Origin: Bacillus sp. RAR_GA_16
GTDB taxonomy: Bacteria; Bacillota; Bacilli; Bacillales; Guptibacillaceae
Direction of reading: 5' to 3'
Assembly: GCF_020165985.1 (NCBI RefSeq)
Contig: NZ_JAIUKZ010000001.1
Coordinates: 372,001 to 436,000 of the forward strand
DNA: 64,000 nt
The position numbers and the translations under genes are program-made. Positions 37,753-48,277 of this stretch are shown in pieces. Below the pieces are notes generated by a model. That model saw nothing but the letters and a program-made list of their open reading frames with translations, did no database searches and had not been told where the DNA came from. The stretch's first letter is position 1; every line of letters starts with the position of its first letter.

Positions 37753-38031
37753 TGCCTGCCGTGTCTAACCGCCCACTTCCGCTTTTCATGTCTAGCTGCA
37801 GCGCCCAGCCTCTCGATCGCTTCACCCTATAAAATGAACACAAAAACCGTGTTCTTTTTATAGGGCTCCAGCGCTTGTCGAGGCTAAACGGGCACTTCCG
37901 CTTTTTATAGATCCAGCTGCAGTGGGCAGACACTCGGTCACTTCACCTTTTCATCCGCACACAAAAACCGTGTTCAAATGAAAAGGCTCCAGTGCCTGCC
38001 GTGTCTAAACGCCCACTTCCGCTTTTCATTT
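37753..38031 (+). repeat. Two tandem long-hairpin repeat elements plus a solo right arm
   Basis: Element A (about 37791-37908) and element B (about 37909-38031) share a layout. Both have the apical loop AAAAACC closed by ACAC/GTGT and an inner stem (CCCTATAAAA.../...TTTTATAGGG in A, CCTTTTCAT/ATGAAAAGG in B). Outer stems follow with an AAAC bulge, and the 3' tail is CACTTCCGCTTTT. Outer stems are AGCCTC/GAGGCT and GCCC/GGGC in A but AGACAC/GTGTCT and GGGC/GCCC in B. A lone right arm lies at about 37753-37789. Together with array 1 these fill most of the 590-bp gap before hppD. Confidence 0.85.
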
Positions 38032-38099
38032 AATGCGTTATGGCTTTAGCAGATGTTCTTGAAAGGAAAGGGAAAAAGCTATACGTTTAAGCTGAGTGA

Positions 38100-39243
<1,144 letters not shown>

Positions 39244-39284
39244 AAGTTAAGCGTTAACCTATCGAAGAAGGAGTTGCCGGTTTC

Positions 39285-39914
39285 ATGAAAGTTCAACCTG
39301 ATACGTTAGCCTGGAAAGACGCGTATAAACTATTAATTGGATCTGTGTTACCTCGTCCGATTGCTTTTGTCTCCACAGTTAATAAAGGGGGCGAAGTTAA
39401 CCTTGCCCCCTTTAGCTTTTTTACAGGCATTTGTGCTGACCCAATGATGGTTTGCTTTGCGCCAATGCGAAAAGCGGGGGAAGGCAATAAAAAGGATACT
39501 CTTTTAAATATCGAAGAATCCAGGGAATTTGTGATTAATATCGTTAGTGAAAAAATTGTCGAGCAAATGAATGAGTGCGCAACCCCTTTTCCAAAAGGTA
39601 CAGATGAGTTTCTGGAATCTGGTCTAACGAAAGCTGAAAGTGATCTGGTTAGCCCTCCCAGAGTGGAAGAGAGTGATGTGCAGCTCGAATGTGTTCTTGA
39701 TCAAATCGTGGAGTTTGGTGATTATGAAGGCTCAGGTAGCCTTGTGATTGGAAAAGTTGTGATGGTGCACGTACGTGATGCATTGTACCAAAATGGCAAG
39801 ATTAATACGGAAGGGCTCCAGCCAGTAGGGAGACTAGCCGGACAGGAATATACAAGAGCCGTAGCAGATACGTTTACATTATTAAGAAAAACATCTCCTG
39901 ACGGAAAGAGCTGA
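39285..39914 (+). CDS. Flavin reductase-like domain protein
   Basis: This 209-residue protein has the FMN-binding split-barrel pattern of flavin reductase-like proteins. SVLPRPIAFVSTVNKGGEVNLAPFSFF lies near residues 17-44, and REFVINIVSEKIVEQMN and LVIGKVVMVHV follow. It probably binds FMN. In this operon it may reduce flavin or act on a tyrosine-degradation intermediate, but its step is not known. It sits 41 bp after hppD and 5 bp before the FAH gene. Confidence 0.82.
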   Translation: MKVQPDTLAWKDAYKLLIGSVLPRPIAFVSTVNKGGEVNLAPFSFFTGICADPMMVCFAPMRKAGEGNKKDTLLNIEESREFVINIVSEKIVEQMNECATPFPKGTDEFLESGLTKAESDLVSPPRVEESDVQLECVLDQIVEFGDYEGSGSLVIGKVVMVHVRDALYQNGKINTEGLQPVGRLAGQEYTRAVADTFTLLRKTSPDGKS

Positions 39915-39919
39915 GTCGT

Positions 39920-40849
39920 TTGAAGTTCGTTACCTTTGAAGTAGATGGTAGAAGACAAGCTGGAATTTACAAAGACGGACGGATTATCGGATTATATGAA
40001 GCTTCTAATGGCGTTATTCCGGAAGATCTTATGAGGATCATCGTCGATTATCCTCGATATCAACCGCTCATTGAGCAATGTCAGAATGGAGATTATACAC
40101 TTGAGAATGTCAGGCTATATGCACCTCTTCCCCATCCAACAAGCATCAGAGATTTTTATGCCTTTGAAGAGCATGTGGTGACTGCAAGGGGAAAAAGGGG
40201 ACTAGATGTTGTGCCTGAGTGGTACGAGATTCCAGTTTTCTATTTTTCAAATCATCTTGCTGTAAGAGGGCCGAATGATCTCATTCTACGGCCTCAAACA
40301 TGTAAAAAACTAGACTATGAACTCGAAATTGCCTGCGTTATTGGAAAAGAAGGTCGCAACATTAAAGCAAGTCAGGCGAAAGACTACATTTTTGGTTTTA
40401 TGATTATGAATGACTGGAGCGCACGTGACCTTCAAGCACAAGAAATGAAAGTGGGCTTAGGACCTGCAAAAGGAAAGGATTTTGCTACTTCATTCGGTCC
40501 GTTTCTTGTTACGACAGACGAGTTCTCTTTTGAACAAGGAAAGCTTGATTTGCAGATGGAAGCGTTCGTCAATGGCGAGCGTTATTCCTTGGGAAATGCG
40601 AAAGAGATGTATTATTCCTTTGGAGAACTTATTGAACAGGCATCGCGTGACGTCACCTTATATCCTGGTGAAGTAATCGGTTCAGGCACCGTGGGAAGCG
40701 GATGTATTCTTGAACAATCGGAACGTGAATTCCTAAAGCCTGGTGATCGAGTTGTTTTGTCTATTGCTCATCTAGGCACACTTTCAAACGTCGTAGGAGA
40801 GGAGGCTGCACATGGTTTACTATCAGAAAATGGGAGAGATCCCCTCTAA
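39920..40849 (+). CDS. Fumarylacetoacetate hydrolase family protein
   Basis: This 309-residue protein of the FAH fold starts at TTG. It has PHPTSIRDFYAFEEHV (about 71-86), the metal-binding LDYELEIACVIGKEGRNI (two acidic ligands) and FGFMIMNDWSARDLQAQEM with KGKDFATSFGP. C-terminal GSGTVGSGC resembles the active-site region. In this operon it is expected to hydrolyse fumarylacetoacetate or maleylacetoacetate to acetoacetate and fumarate or maleate. It overlaps hmgA by 38 bp. Confidence 0.88.
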   Translation: MKFVTFEVDGRRQAGIYKDGRIIGLYEASNGVIPEDLMRIIVDYPRYQPLIEQCQNGDYTLENVRLYAPLPHPTSIRDFYAFEEHVVTARGKRGLDVVPEWYEIPVFYFSNHLAVRGPNDLILRPQTCKKLDYELEIACVIGKEGRNIKASQAKDYIFGFMIMNDWSARDLQAQEMKVGLGPAKGKDFATSFGPFLVTTDEFSFEQGKLDLQMEAFVNGERYSLGNAKEMYYSFGELIEQASRDVTLYPGEVIGSGTVGSGCILEQSEREFLKPGDRVVLSIAHLGTLSNVVGEEAAHGLLSENGRDPL

Positions 40850-41969
40850 GCGCCACACTACATTTAAAAAAGCAGATGGATCTTTATATCGAGAACAAGT
40901 GATGGGGACGAAGGGATTTTCAGGAATTCAGTCAATTTTGTATCATCACCATTTCCCAACGGCGGTTACAGAAGCAACGTTTATAAAATCAACTGCTCCC
41001 GAATATGAAGCAGAGAGCGCACTGCGACACCGTCATTTCCGAACGGCACAATATGACAAAAAAGGGGATGCAATTGTCGAGCGTTGTTATTTCCTGGGGA
41101 ATGAGGATGTGATTCTTGGGGTAGTAAATCCAACAAAACCCATGGACTATTTTTATCGAAATGGTGATGGAGATGAGCTTTTCTTTATCCATCATGGAAC
41201 TGGGAAGATCGAGTCGATGTTTGGGGAGCTCTCTTATAAGCCGGGCGATTATATCGTTATGCCAATCGGAACCATCTATCGTGTTATTCCAGACGGAGAA
41301 GATAACCGTTGGCTCGTAATAGAAGCAAACAGTGCGATTACGACGCCGAGAAGATATCGAAATGAACACGGTCAGCTAATGGAGCACAGTCCTTTTTGCG
41401 AACGTGATATTAATGGACCGGAACGCCTTCTATCTAGTGATCAAAAAGGCTCGTTTGACGTCATGACGAAAACGCGAGGCGGACTGCATCGCCATGTGTT
41501 TGATCACCACCCCCTTGATGTTGTTGGCTGGGATGGTTATCTCTATCCGTGGAAGTTTAACATTAATGATTTTGAGCCAATTACCGGGCGAGTGCATCAG
41601 CCTCCACCCGTGCATCAAACCTTTGAAGGGCATAACTTTGTTGTTTGCTCCTTTGTTCCAAGGCTTTATGACTATCATCCTGATGCTATTCCAGCACCGT
41701 ATTTTCATAGCAATGTAGATAGTGATGAAGTGCTTTATTACGTAGAGGGGAATTTTATGAGCCGTAAAGGAATCGAGGAGGCATCCATAACGCTTCATCC
41801 TTCGGGCATTCCACACGGTCCTCATCCAGGAAAAATAGAAGCAAGCATCGGCAAAAAAGAAACGCTTGAGCTTGCTGTAATGATCGATACATTCCGTCCG
41901 CTTAAAGTCATTGAGCAGGTGCAGCAATACGAAGACGACAATTATATGAAAAGCTGGGTTACGGAATAA
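40812..41969 (+). CDS. hmgA: Homogentisate 1,2-dioxygenase
   Basis: This 385-residue cupin-type Fe(II) dioxygenase opens the ring of homogentisate to maleylacetoacetate. The start MVYYQKMGEIPSKRHTTF has GGAGG upstream inside the FAH gene. Family segments include VHQPPPVHQTFEGHNFVVCSFVPR, PAPYFHSNVDSDEVLYYVEG (His and Glu ligands) and HPSGIPHGPHPG. It is the last gene of hppD, flavin reductase, FAH, hmgA. No maleylacetoacetate isomerase is present in the cluster. Confidence 0.92.
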   Translation: MVYYQKMGEIPSKRHTTFKKADGSLYREQVMGTKGFSGIQSILYHHHFPTAVTEATFIKSTAPEYEAESALRHRHFRTAQYDKKGDAIVERCYFLGNEDVILGVVNPTKPMDYFYRNGDGDELFFIHHGTGKIESMFGELSYKPGDYIVMPIGTIYRVIPDGEDNRWLVIEANSAITTPRRYRNEHGQLMEHSPFCERDINGPERLLSSDQKGSFDVMTKTRGGLHRHVFDHHPLDVVGWDGYLYPWKFNINDFEPITGRVHQPPPVHQTFEGHNFVVCSFVPRLYDYHPDAIPAPYFHSNVDSDEVLYYVEGNFMSRKGIEEASITLHPSGIPHGPHPGKIEASIGKKETLELAVMIDTFRPLKVIEQVQQYEDDNYMKSWVTE

Positions 41970-41991
41970 CAAATTGGGGAAATGAACGGAC

Positions 41992-42025
41992 ATCGCGCGA
42001 TCCATCGATCGCGCGATCATTATTT
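41992..42025 (+). terminator. Terminator of the homogentisate operon
   Basis: The self-complementary decamer ATCGCGCGAT occurs twice (41992-42001 and 42008-42017) and can form a GC-rich hairpin followed by CATTATTTT. Confidence 0.7.
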
Positions 42026-42075
42026 TGCATGAGACTTTTGCTTTATAGGATTTTGTTGTATAATATTACTCATTC

Positions 42076-42151
42076 GGCCCCGTAGCTCAGGGGATAGAGC
42101 AACGGTTTCCTAAACCGCAGGTCGGAGGTTCGATTCCTCTCGGGGCCACCA
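42076..42151 (+). tRNA. tRNA-Arg (anticodon CCU)
   Basis: This 76-nt cloverleaf has an acceptor GGCCCCG/CGGGGCC, anticodon CCT at 42109-42111, T loop TTCGATT and an encoded CCA. A TATAAT lies 15 bp upstream with a weak -35. Confidence 0.95.
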
Positions 42152-42152
42152 T

Positions 42153-42182
42153 TTAAATCCTTAGTTTATAAGGGTTTTTTAT
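42153..42182 (+). terminator. Terminator after tRNA-Arg
   Basis: AAATCCTT pairs with AAGGGTTT (one G-T pair), followed by TTTATTTTG. The 140 bp to the next gene hold nothing else I can support. Confidence 0.7.
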
Positions 42183-42322
42183 TTTGTCTTTTTTTCCTCT
42201 ATATTCTCCCTTCATTTTTCTTACTAGCTTTTAGAGAGATACTATACCAACTACATAAAAGGAAACGGACATCTTTATAGCGAAACAGTTACGAAAGATC
42301 GAGCGGAAATGAGTGAATTCGT

Positions 42323-43585
42323 ATGGGGAAGCGTAAATGGCTTGCGCTCCTTGTTCTTTTGGGAGCGGCATTTATTACGTTTACAGTCATCGGGAGGGAC
42401 AAGAGTTTGTCCGATGATGTGATAAATGTGGAAAAGGATGAGGAGATCGTTCCTTATTTTGAAAAAACAACTCCTGGACTTGAACTTGCCATGAAATTTG
42501 GAGATTATCAAGCATTAAACGACATGACCTTACCAGATGATTTTAACATCATCTTGGATGGCATCTGGTATTCTCGTTATAACGTCTATGTTTACTATCA
42601 TGTTGACGTATCAGATAGCGAATTTGTTCTAACGAGAGATAGAAAAGATCTACCGACAATTGATCAACTTGTGGTAGAAGATGCTTCTGGTCAAGCGACT
42701 GTATTGAAAGTCGCTGATACGGAAGACGGTGTTCTCTTTGAAAATGACTATTATATGAAGGGAACGTTTCAATCCATTGTTAACTCCGAGACAAACGAGC
42801 CTGTGCAAGAATGGCATGGAGCCATTAAAGGGGTTGTCAGTGGAAAGCGAACTGCATCAATTGATGTGCCTGTGTCTTATCAGTACGAAAATGAACCAAA
42901 GAATACGAAACAAATCAATGTAACAAAGAAGTTTGATGAAACAACCATTACAGCTTTGCGTTGGGAGGAAACGCCATCTGATAGCCGCCTCATTCTTGAA
43001 GTGAGCTCTCCTTTTTCACGTATTGTTACGATGGATATGTTGCTTTTTGTCAGAGGTGAAGAGGTAGAGCCGTTACAAGTAGAAGAACTTAGCGGTCAAA
43101 CCGTCATCTCCTTTCCAAGTGGAACTGAGCTACCGAATGAAATTTATTTTAAAGGGTTAATAGGCTTACCGCCAAAAGAAGTGAGTTTTGCGGTGGATCC
43201 TAATCAATATGAAATTTATAAACGAATCAAAGAATCAACTTATACGCATCAGTTACATGAGCCGATTGCCTCCATTTATGGCTCGGATTTCATTAAAGAT
43301 ACACTCTTTTATAACGAGGATGGTGTCACTTTTAACTTATTGGTTAATTCAATGACTTCAAGTGAGTCTTTTGTGAATATGAAATATAAAAAACAAATCG
43401 AGATCGAAGCTGTAAACGAAAAGGGAGAAAAGCGTAATCCTCGTTTACTTCAAGCCGAACAAGATCGAATCGTTTTCATGATTGACCGTGGGTTCTATGA
43501 AAGGTCTGAAAGCATTCAAGTTCAGGTGTCTCAATTACCTGTGTATATGAAGATAGATTGGATCATTAAACCTCCTATCGAGTAA
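42323..43585 (+). CDS. Unrecognised membrane-anchored protein
   Basis: I do not recognise this 420-residue protein. The N-terminus MGKRKWLALLVLLGAAFITF is a single membrane anchor or uncleaved signal. The remainder, predicted extracellular, is rich in beta-forming and acidic residues (for instance SRYNVYVYYHVDVSDSEF and TITALRWEETPSDSRLILEV). This suggests two or three beta-sandwich-like domains. No catalytic motif or LPxTG is seen. The ribosome-binding site is weak. It is followed 82 bp later by another membrane protein gene on the same strand. It could be a stress or envelope-sensing protein, which is only a guess. Confidence 0.7.
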   Translation: MGKRKWLALLVLLGAAFITFTVIGRDKSLSDDVINVEKDEEIVPYFEKTTPGLELAMKFGDYQALNDMTLPDDFNIILDGIWYSRYNVYVYYHVDVSDSEFVLTRDRKDLPTIDQLVVEDASGQATVLKVADTEDGVLFENDYYMKGTFQSIVNSETNEPVQEWHGAIKGVVSGKRTASIDVPVSYQYENEPKNTKQINVTKKFDETTITALRWEETPSDSRLILEVSSPFSRIVTMDMLLFVRGEEVEPLQVEELSGQTVISFPSGTELPNEIYFKGLIGLPPKEVSFAVDPNQYEIYKRIKESTYTHQLHEPIASIYGSDFIKDTLFYNEDGVTFNLLVNSMTSSESFVNMKYKKQIEIEAVNEKGEKRNPRLLQAEQDRIVFMIDRGFYERSESIQVQVSQLPVYMKIDWIIKPPIE

Positions 43586-43667
43586 GATACATTGTTAAAA
43601 AATGCAAGCTAAAGCGACTTAAAGGTGATATGATAGAAGTAGTATGGAGAGTTGGGAGGATTTTAAG

Positions 43668-44654
43668 TTGGACGATTGGAAAGGGACATTGGCTGAACTA
43701 TTTCGTGCCGTTGGGATCAATCTTAAATCAGAGCTTTCTCCCGTGGTTGATGGATTACAATCGGTATTCTCAGAGAATCCGTGGGGACAGCTTTTCTTAT
43801 TATTACTTATCCTTCTCATCGCTGCTCAAGGGATGAGTGCGATTGCTCGGCAATATGATCGTGCCTTCAGGCAAACGATTGAGCGGAAGATGGAAACAAA
43901 TTCACATCTACATAATTTTTTCAAAGGTTTCTTGCATAATAAGCGGTCTGATGGCTGGATGAAAGATGCGGCGTGGCAGCAAAAAGAGCTACAGCGTTTT
44001 GATTTATATGAGCTTGAATGGCTTAAAGCAGAGCTTGCCACAGCAGAAAATGACTTTCGCGATTATCGACCTCAAACCTTTCTAGCGGGCCTTCTTTTTT
44101 CGATTGCCGTTCTTTTTCTCATTTGGTATTACGATTGGACGATTTTCGAAAAGGAAATTTTAACGATTTTATTCCCGATTCTTATCGTGACATGGTGTAT
44201 GGGCCTCGTGTTTTATAAGGTTGGTATAAAAAAACGTTTTTATCAGTCTTTAAATACAAGTGTCCAACTCGCAATATCAACGAAAAAGGTTCAAGATGTC
44301 ATGATCTATATCGATTCTGATTTAAAACGATATAAGACGGAGCGTGTAGCCACTGACGGAGGATATTACGAAGTTGTTCGCTGCATGACATGCCTTTACC
44401 ATTCCAAGTATCTTGAAGAAGTTCGCTTTCAGATTAATGACACGACCCTTACCTTTACAGCTAAGGAGCGTGTGATTGAAGTAACAGTAACTAGTGGCTT
44501 CGGCCATTCTTTCCTAATTGATCGCCTTGAGTTTAGAGACGGATACTGTCAAAGCCTTCGAAAAGGTAGCAAGCTTTTCGATGATAAGCTTATGGTGACT
44601 TATTTAAATGCTGCATTTGAACAAAGGCCGGCATATTTTCAAACAAGCTCATAA
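43668..44654 (+). CDS. Unrecognised protein with three predicted membrane segments
   Basis: I place the start at TTG 43668 because GGGAGG lies 8 nt before it, giving 328 residues. Hydrophobic segments occur at about 37-58 (WGQLFLLLLILLIAAQGMS), 140-160 (FLAGLLFSIAVLFLIWYY) and 170-190 (ILTILFPILIVTWCMGLVFY). The first and second are separated by a basic, helical cytoplasmic-type stretch. The last 130 residues are soluble and include VRCMTCLY. No family is recognised. A terminator follows. Confidence 0.7.
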   Translation: MDDWKGTLAELFRAVGINLKSELSPVVDGLQSVFSENPWGQLFLLLLILLIAAQGMSAIARQYDRAFRQTIERKMETNSHLHNFFKGFLHNKRSDGWMKDAAWQQKELQRFDLYELEWLKAELATAENDFRDYRPQTFLAGLLFSIAVLFLIWYYDWTIFEKEILTILFPILIVTWCMGLVFYKVGIKKRFYQSLNTSVQLAISTKKVQDVMIYIDSDLKRYKTERVATDGGYYEVVRCMTCLYHSKYLEEVRFQINDTTLTFTAKERVIEVTVTSGFGHSFLIDRLEFRDGYCQSLRKGSKLFDDKLMVTYLNAAFEQRPAYFQTSS

Positions 44655-44655
44655 A

Positions 44656-44690
44656 TGGTGGCCCCTCTTTACTTAAGAGGGGCTTTCTTT
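44656..44690. terminator. Bidirectional terminator between convergent genes
   Basis: GCCCCTCTTTA pairs with TAAGAGGGGC, followed by TTTCTTT on the plus strand. Confidence 0.75.
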
Positions 44691-45312
44691 ATCCTTCGTA
44701 TGCAGTTATTGTTTTACGCTTGTTTGCTTTTTCGATGAGGCTGTCTAGTTCTAATTCGTTAGACGCTTGAGTATTTGCTTTTAAATTCCCTTCCATTAAT
44801 CGAAGGGCGTAGTCGTTGTCTTCTTTCACATTAGACGCACAGCAATCAGAAGGGATATACAGATCGTATTCTCTCATATAAGCATCGTTTGCAGTAAAAA
44901 GCACACAAATGTTTCCTGCAAACCCGGTTAGAATAAGCGTGTTCACATTCAGGTATTTAAGGAGCGTTGAGAGTGGTGTGGAGAAAAAGCCAGAGTGCTT
45001 CGGTTTTACAACAGTATAATCATCGTCCTCTGGTTCAAGTCGATCAACGAGGTGTTGCCCATTTGCTTCTGCAGCATAGTTAATCACTTTTTTGAAATCA
45101 GATTGCCATAGACCATAATTATCATTAACATAGATCACGGGCATTCCTTTTGCTTTAGCTTTTTCTTTTAAAGACTTTATATTGTCAGCTGCTTCCTCTG
45201 TGTATCTTGCTAGAAGTTCAGCATCTTCAAAATCCATCGTATTGATCACATCGATTAATAAAAGTGCAGCGGAAGTGTCTTGATGACTATGCTCAATATG
45301 TTCTTTACTCAT
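44689..45312 (-). CDS. yaaI: Isochorismatase-family cysteine hydrolase (YaaI)
   Basis: This 207-residue protein has the isochorismatase-like fold. The catalytic Asp is in LLLIDVINTMDF (about residue 21) and Lys is in VVKPKHSGFFSTPL. Cys is in LILTGFAGNICVLFTANDA with the cis-peptide-type TGFAGNICV. The substrate is unknown; relatives include nicotinamidases and other amidases. Position next to tadA on the opposite strand matches B. subtilis yaaI. Confidence 0.87.
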   Translation of the reverse strand: MSKEHIEHSHQDTSAALLLIDVINTMDFEDAELLARYTEEAADNIKSLKEKAKAKGMPVIYVNDNYGLWQSDFKKVINYAAEANGQHLVDRLEPEDDDYTVVKPKHSGFFSTPLSTLLKYLNVNTLILTGFAGNICVLFTANDAYMREYDLYIPSDCCASNVKEDNDYALRLMEGNLKANTQASNELELDSLIEKANKRKTITAYEG

Positions 45313-45379
45313 CTGAACTCCTCTCCTTTTAATAAATATTTGGAATAATATGTAGTTTACCCAAACCGTTCATAGATAA

Positions 45380-45922
<543 letters not shown>

Positions 45923-45955
45923 TATAGTTTTTTTGTCAGTGAGACAGCGATTGAT

Positions 45956-46048
45956 GGAGGCGTACCCAAGTCTGGCTGAAGGGGGCTGACTCGAAATCAG
46001 TTAGGACGTTCACGCGTCGCGGGGGTTCAAATCCTCTCGCCTCCGCCA
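45956..46048 (+). tRNA. tRNA-Ser (anticodon CGA)
   Basis: This 93-nt type II tRNA has an acceptor GGAGGCG/CGCCTCC, anticodon CGA at 45992-45994, a long variable arm, discriminator G and encoded CCA. The tRNA-Ser, SRP RNA, dnaX order is that of B. subtilis. Confidence 0.95.
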
Positions 46049-46075
46049 TTTACAATTAATGGTGTCTTTGACCTG

Positions 46076-46104
46076 TTGCTAAAAAGGTCGAAATGCGATA
46101 TACT
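46076..46104 (+). promoter_or_regulatory. Promoter of the SRP RNA gene
   Basis: TTGCTA (46076-46081), a 17-bp spacer and TATACT (46099-46104) would start a precursor near 46111, about 33 nt before the mature RNA. Confidence 0.75.
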
Positions 46105-46143
46105 TTATCTTGCACCATTCGAGTGCGCAACAATATTATCAAA

Positions 46144-46416
46144 TTTGCCGTGCTAGGTGGGGAATTAGCGGTGCCCTGTACTCGCAATCCGCTATAGCGA
46201 GACTGAATCCCTTCCCGAGGTTTAGCCACTGCAGGGTCTGACCTGAATAAGTGGTGTTGACATTCGGGTCCTGCGCAACAGAGTCCTATGAACCCTGTCA
46301 GGTCCGGAAGGAAGCAGCAGTAAGTAGGTACCCTCTGTGTGCCGCGGGAGTGCCCGGATCGAGCTAACTGTTCAGGTAACGCCTGTGGTGGCTTTATCGA
46401 AGGAAGGTGCACGGTG
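46144..46416 (+). ncRNA. ffs: Signal recognition particle RNA (large Bacillus type, scRNA)
   Basis: This RNA of about 273 nt starts TTTGCCGTGCTAGGTGGGG and ends GGTGCACGG, with GCCGTGC pairing to GCACGG. The conserved domain IV core GTCAGGTCCGGAAGGAAGCA is present, and an Alu-type domain is implied by its length. It forms the SRP with Ffh. Flanking AT-rich sequences could pair for RNase III processing. It is read in the same direction as dnaX. Confidence 0.95.
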
Positions 46417-46435
46417 TACTTAATTTAATTATTCA

Positions 46436-46468
46436 AACTCACTCTTCTATAAGGGTGAGTTTTTTCAT
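46436..46468 (+). terminator. Terminator after SRP RNA
   Basis: AACTCAC pairs with GTGAGTT, followed by TTTTTCAT. Confidence 0.8.
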
Positions 46469-46555
46469 ATCGTTTTTGTAAGATTGACTTTTGAATTAGA
46501 TGCGATGAAACGGTATAATAGAAACGTATGAAGAGGTTAGGAGGAGAGTAGGCGA

Positions 46556-48247
46556 ATGAGTTATCAAGCGCTATACCGCGTTTGGCGACCGCAAACGTTT
46601 GAAGATGTGGTCGGTCAAAAGCATGTCACCAGAACAATTCAGAACGCACTCGTACAGCAAAAAATCTCTCACGCCTATTTGTTTACAGGACCTCGAGGAA
46701 CGGGAAAAACGAGTGCTGCCAAAATTATTGCGAAAGCGATTAACTGTGAGAAGGCACCAGTGGCTGAACCGTGTAATGAGTGTTCAGCGTGTCTTGGGAT
46801 TACAGATGGGTCGATTTCTGACGTCATTGAAATTGATGCGGCATCCAATACAGGAGTCGACGATATTCGTGACATTCGCGATAAAGTGAAGTATGCGCCA
46901 AGTTCTGTTTCTTATAAGGTGTATATTATAGATGAAGTTCACATGCTTTCAACTGGAGCGTTCAATGCTCTTCTAAAGACATTGGAAGAGCCTCCAAAGC
47001 ATGTGGTGTTTATTCTTGCAACGACAGAGCCTCATAAAATCCCATTAACGATTATCTCAAGGTGTCAGCGTTTTGATATGAGAAGAATTACAGCGCAGGA
47101 CATTGTGGGACGTTTACAAACGATTATTGATGCGCAGGATATTGAGGTAGAAGAAGATGCACTTTATCAAGTTGCTCGAGCGGCAGATGGCGGAATGCGA
47201 GATGCTTTAAGTATTCTTGATCAGGCAATCTCTTATAGTGAAGCAGAAGTTGTATTAGATGACGTGCTTGCTGTAACAGGAAGCGTGTCTCAAAAAATGA
47301 TTTCGAAAATCGCAATGGCTTTCTATAATAAAGATGTTGCTGAAGCATTAAATGCAGTGGAAGAATTAATGGATCATGGAAAAGATGCTGCGCGTTTCCT
47401 AGAAGATCTGATCTATTACTATCGTGATTTATTACTTTATCAAACGGCACCTCAGCTTGAAGAAGTTGTGGAGAGAGTGAAAATTGATGAAACGTTCAAG
47501 CAGTTAGGTGATCAATCTGCGAAAGAGTGGATCTACACCGTCATTGAAACGTTAAATCGCAGTCAGCAGGAGATGAAGTGGACAAACCACCCACGAATTT
47601 TTCTTGAATTAGCGCTCGTCCAAATATGCCAGGATGAAACGACTAGCCAAAATCAGCCTGCTCAAGACCAAAGTGAATTAATGGATCGCATTCAAAAGCT
47701 CGAAAATGAGCTGAAGACACTGAAAGAGCAAGGCGTTACGGTGAAGCAAGAAGAAGCAAGTGAACCGAAACAGAAGAAACAATTTAAACCTTCCAGACAG
47801 AAATCTGGTGTATCTCATGGTAGAATAAAAGAGATGCTGAAGAAAGCGACCAAGCAGGATTTAATGAAAGTGAAAAGCGTTTGGGGCGAAGTGATGGAGA
47901 ACGTCCGTCAGGAAAAAGTTTCTGCACACGCTTGGTTAAAGGATAGCGAGCCAGTTGCAGCTACTGATAACTCCTTCCTGCTATCTTTTCAGTACGACAT
48001 GCACTGCCAGATGGCAACAAAAGACAACATTCGTGGTACGCTAGAACAAGTGCTTTCACGCACGCTCGGGAAGCAACTTGAAATGGTTGCGATTGTTGAA
48101 ACAGAGTGGAAGGAAATTCGTGCTGAGTTCTTGAAGACAAGAGATGAACCAGAACCAGATCAAAATGGTGGGGAACCAGCAGAAGATCCATTGATTGCTG
48201 AAGCAAGACGCCTTGTTGGCGATGATTTATTAGATATTCAAACTTAA
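46556..48247 (+). CDS. dnaX: DNA polymerase III gamma/tau subunit
   Basis: This 563-residue clamp-loader AAA+ subunit has Walker A in TGPRGTGKTSAAK (about 42-54), a zinc module with CEKAPVAEPCNECSAC, and Walker B VYIIDEVHMLS. The C-terminal part has a Gln/Lys-rich linker and a tau-type domain. The length fits a Gram-positive full-length tau. The dnaX-ebfC-recR order is conserved. Confidence 0.97.
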   Translation: MSYQALYRVWRPQTFEDVVGQKHVTRTIQNALVQQKISHAYLFTGPRGTGKTSAAKIIAKAINCEKAPVAEPCNECSACLGITDGSISDVIEIDAASNTGVDDIRDIRDKVKYAPSSVSYKVYIIDEVHMLSTGAFNALLKTLEEPPKHVVFILATTEPHKIPLTIISRCQRFDMRRITAQDIVGRLQTIIDAQDIEVEEDALYQVARAADGGMRDALSILDQAISYSEAEVVLDDVLAVTGSVSQKMISKIAMAFYNKDVAEALNAVEELMDHGKDAARFLEDLIYYYRDLLLYQTAPQLEEVVERVKIDETFKQLGDQSAKEWIYTVIETLNRSQQEMKWTNHPRIFLELALVQICQDETTSQNQPAQDQSELMDRIQKLENELKTLKEQGVTVKQEEASEPKQKKQFKPSRQKSGVSHGRIKEMLKKATKQDLMKVKSVWGEVMENVRQEKVSAHAWLKDSEPVAATDNSFLLSFQYDMHCQMATKDNIRGTLEQVLSRTLGKQLEMVAIVETEWKEIRAEFLKTRDEPEPDQNGGEPAEDPLIAEARRLVGDDLLDIQT

Positions 48248-48277
48248 AATGAACGATAACTAAGGAGGAATTTTATT

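Noticed and set aside
37540-37933. Short reading frames over the array and hairpin repeats
   Set aside because: They exist on both strands only because the repeats lack stops; the 20-21 bp phase does not follow codons.
46056-46412. A 118-codon minus-strand frame
   Set aside because: It is antisense to the SRP RNA and has no ribosome-binding site.
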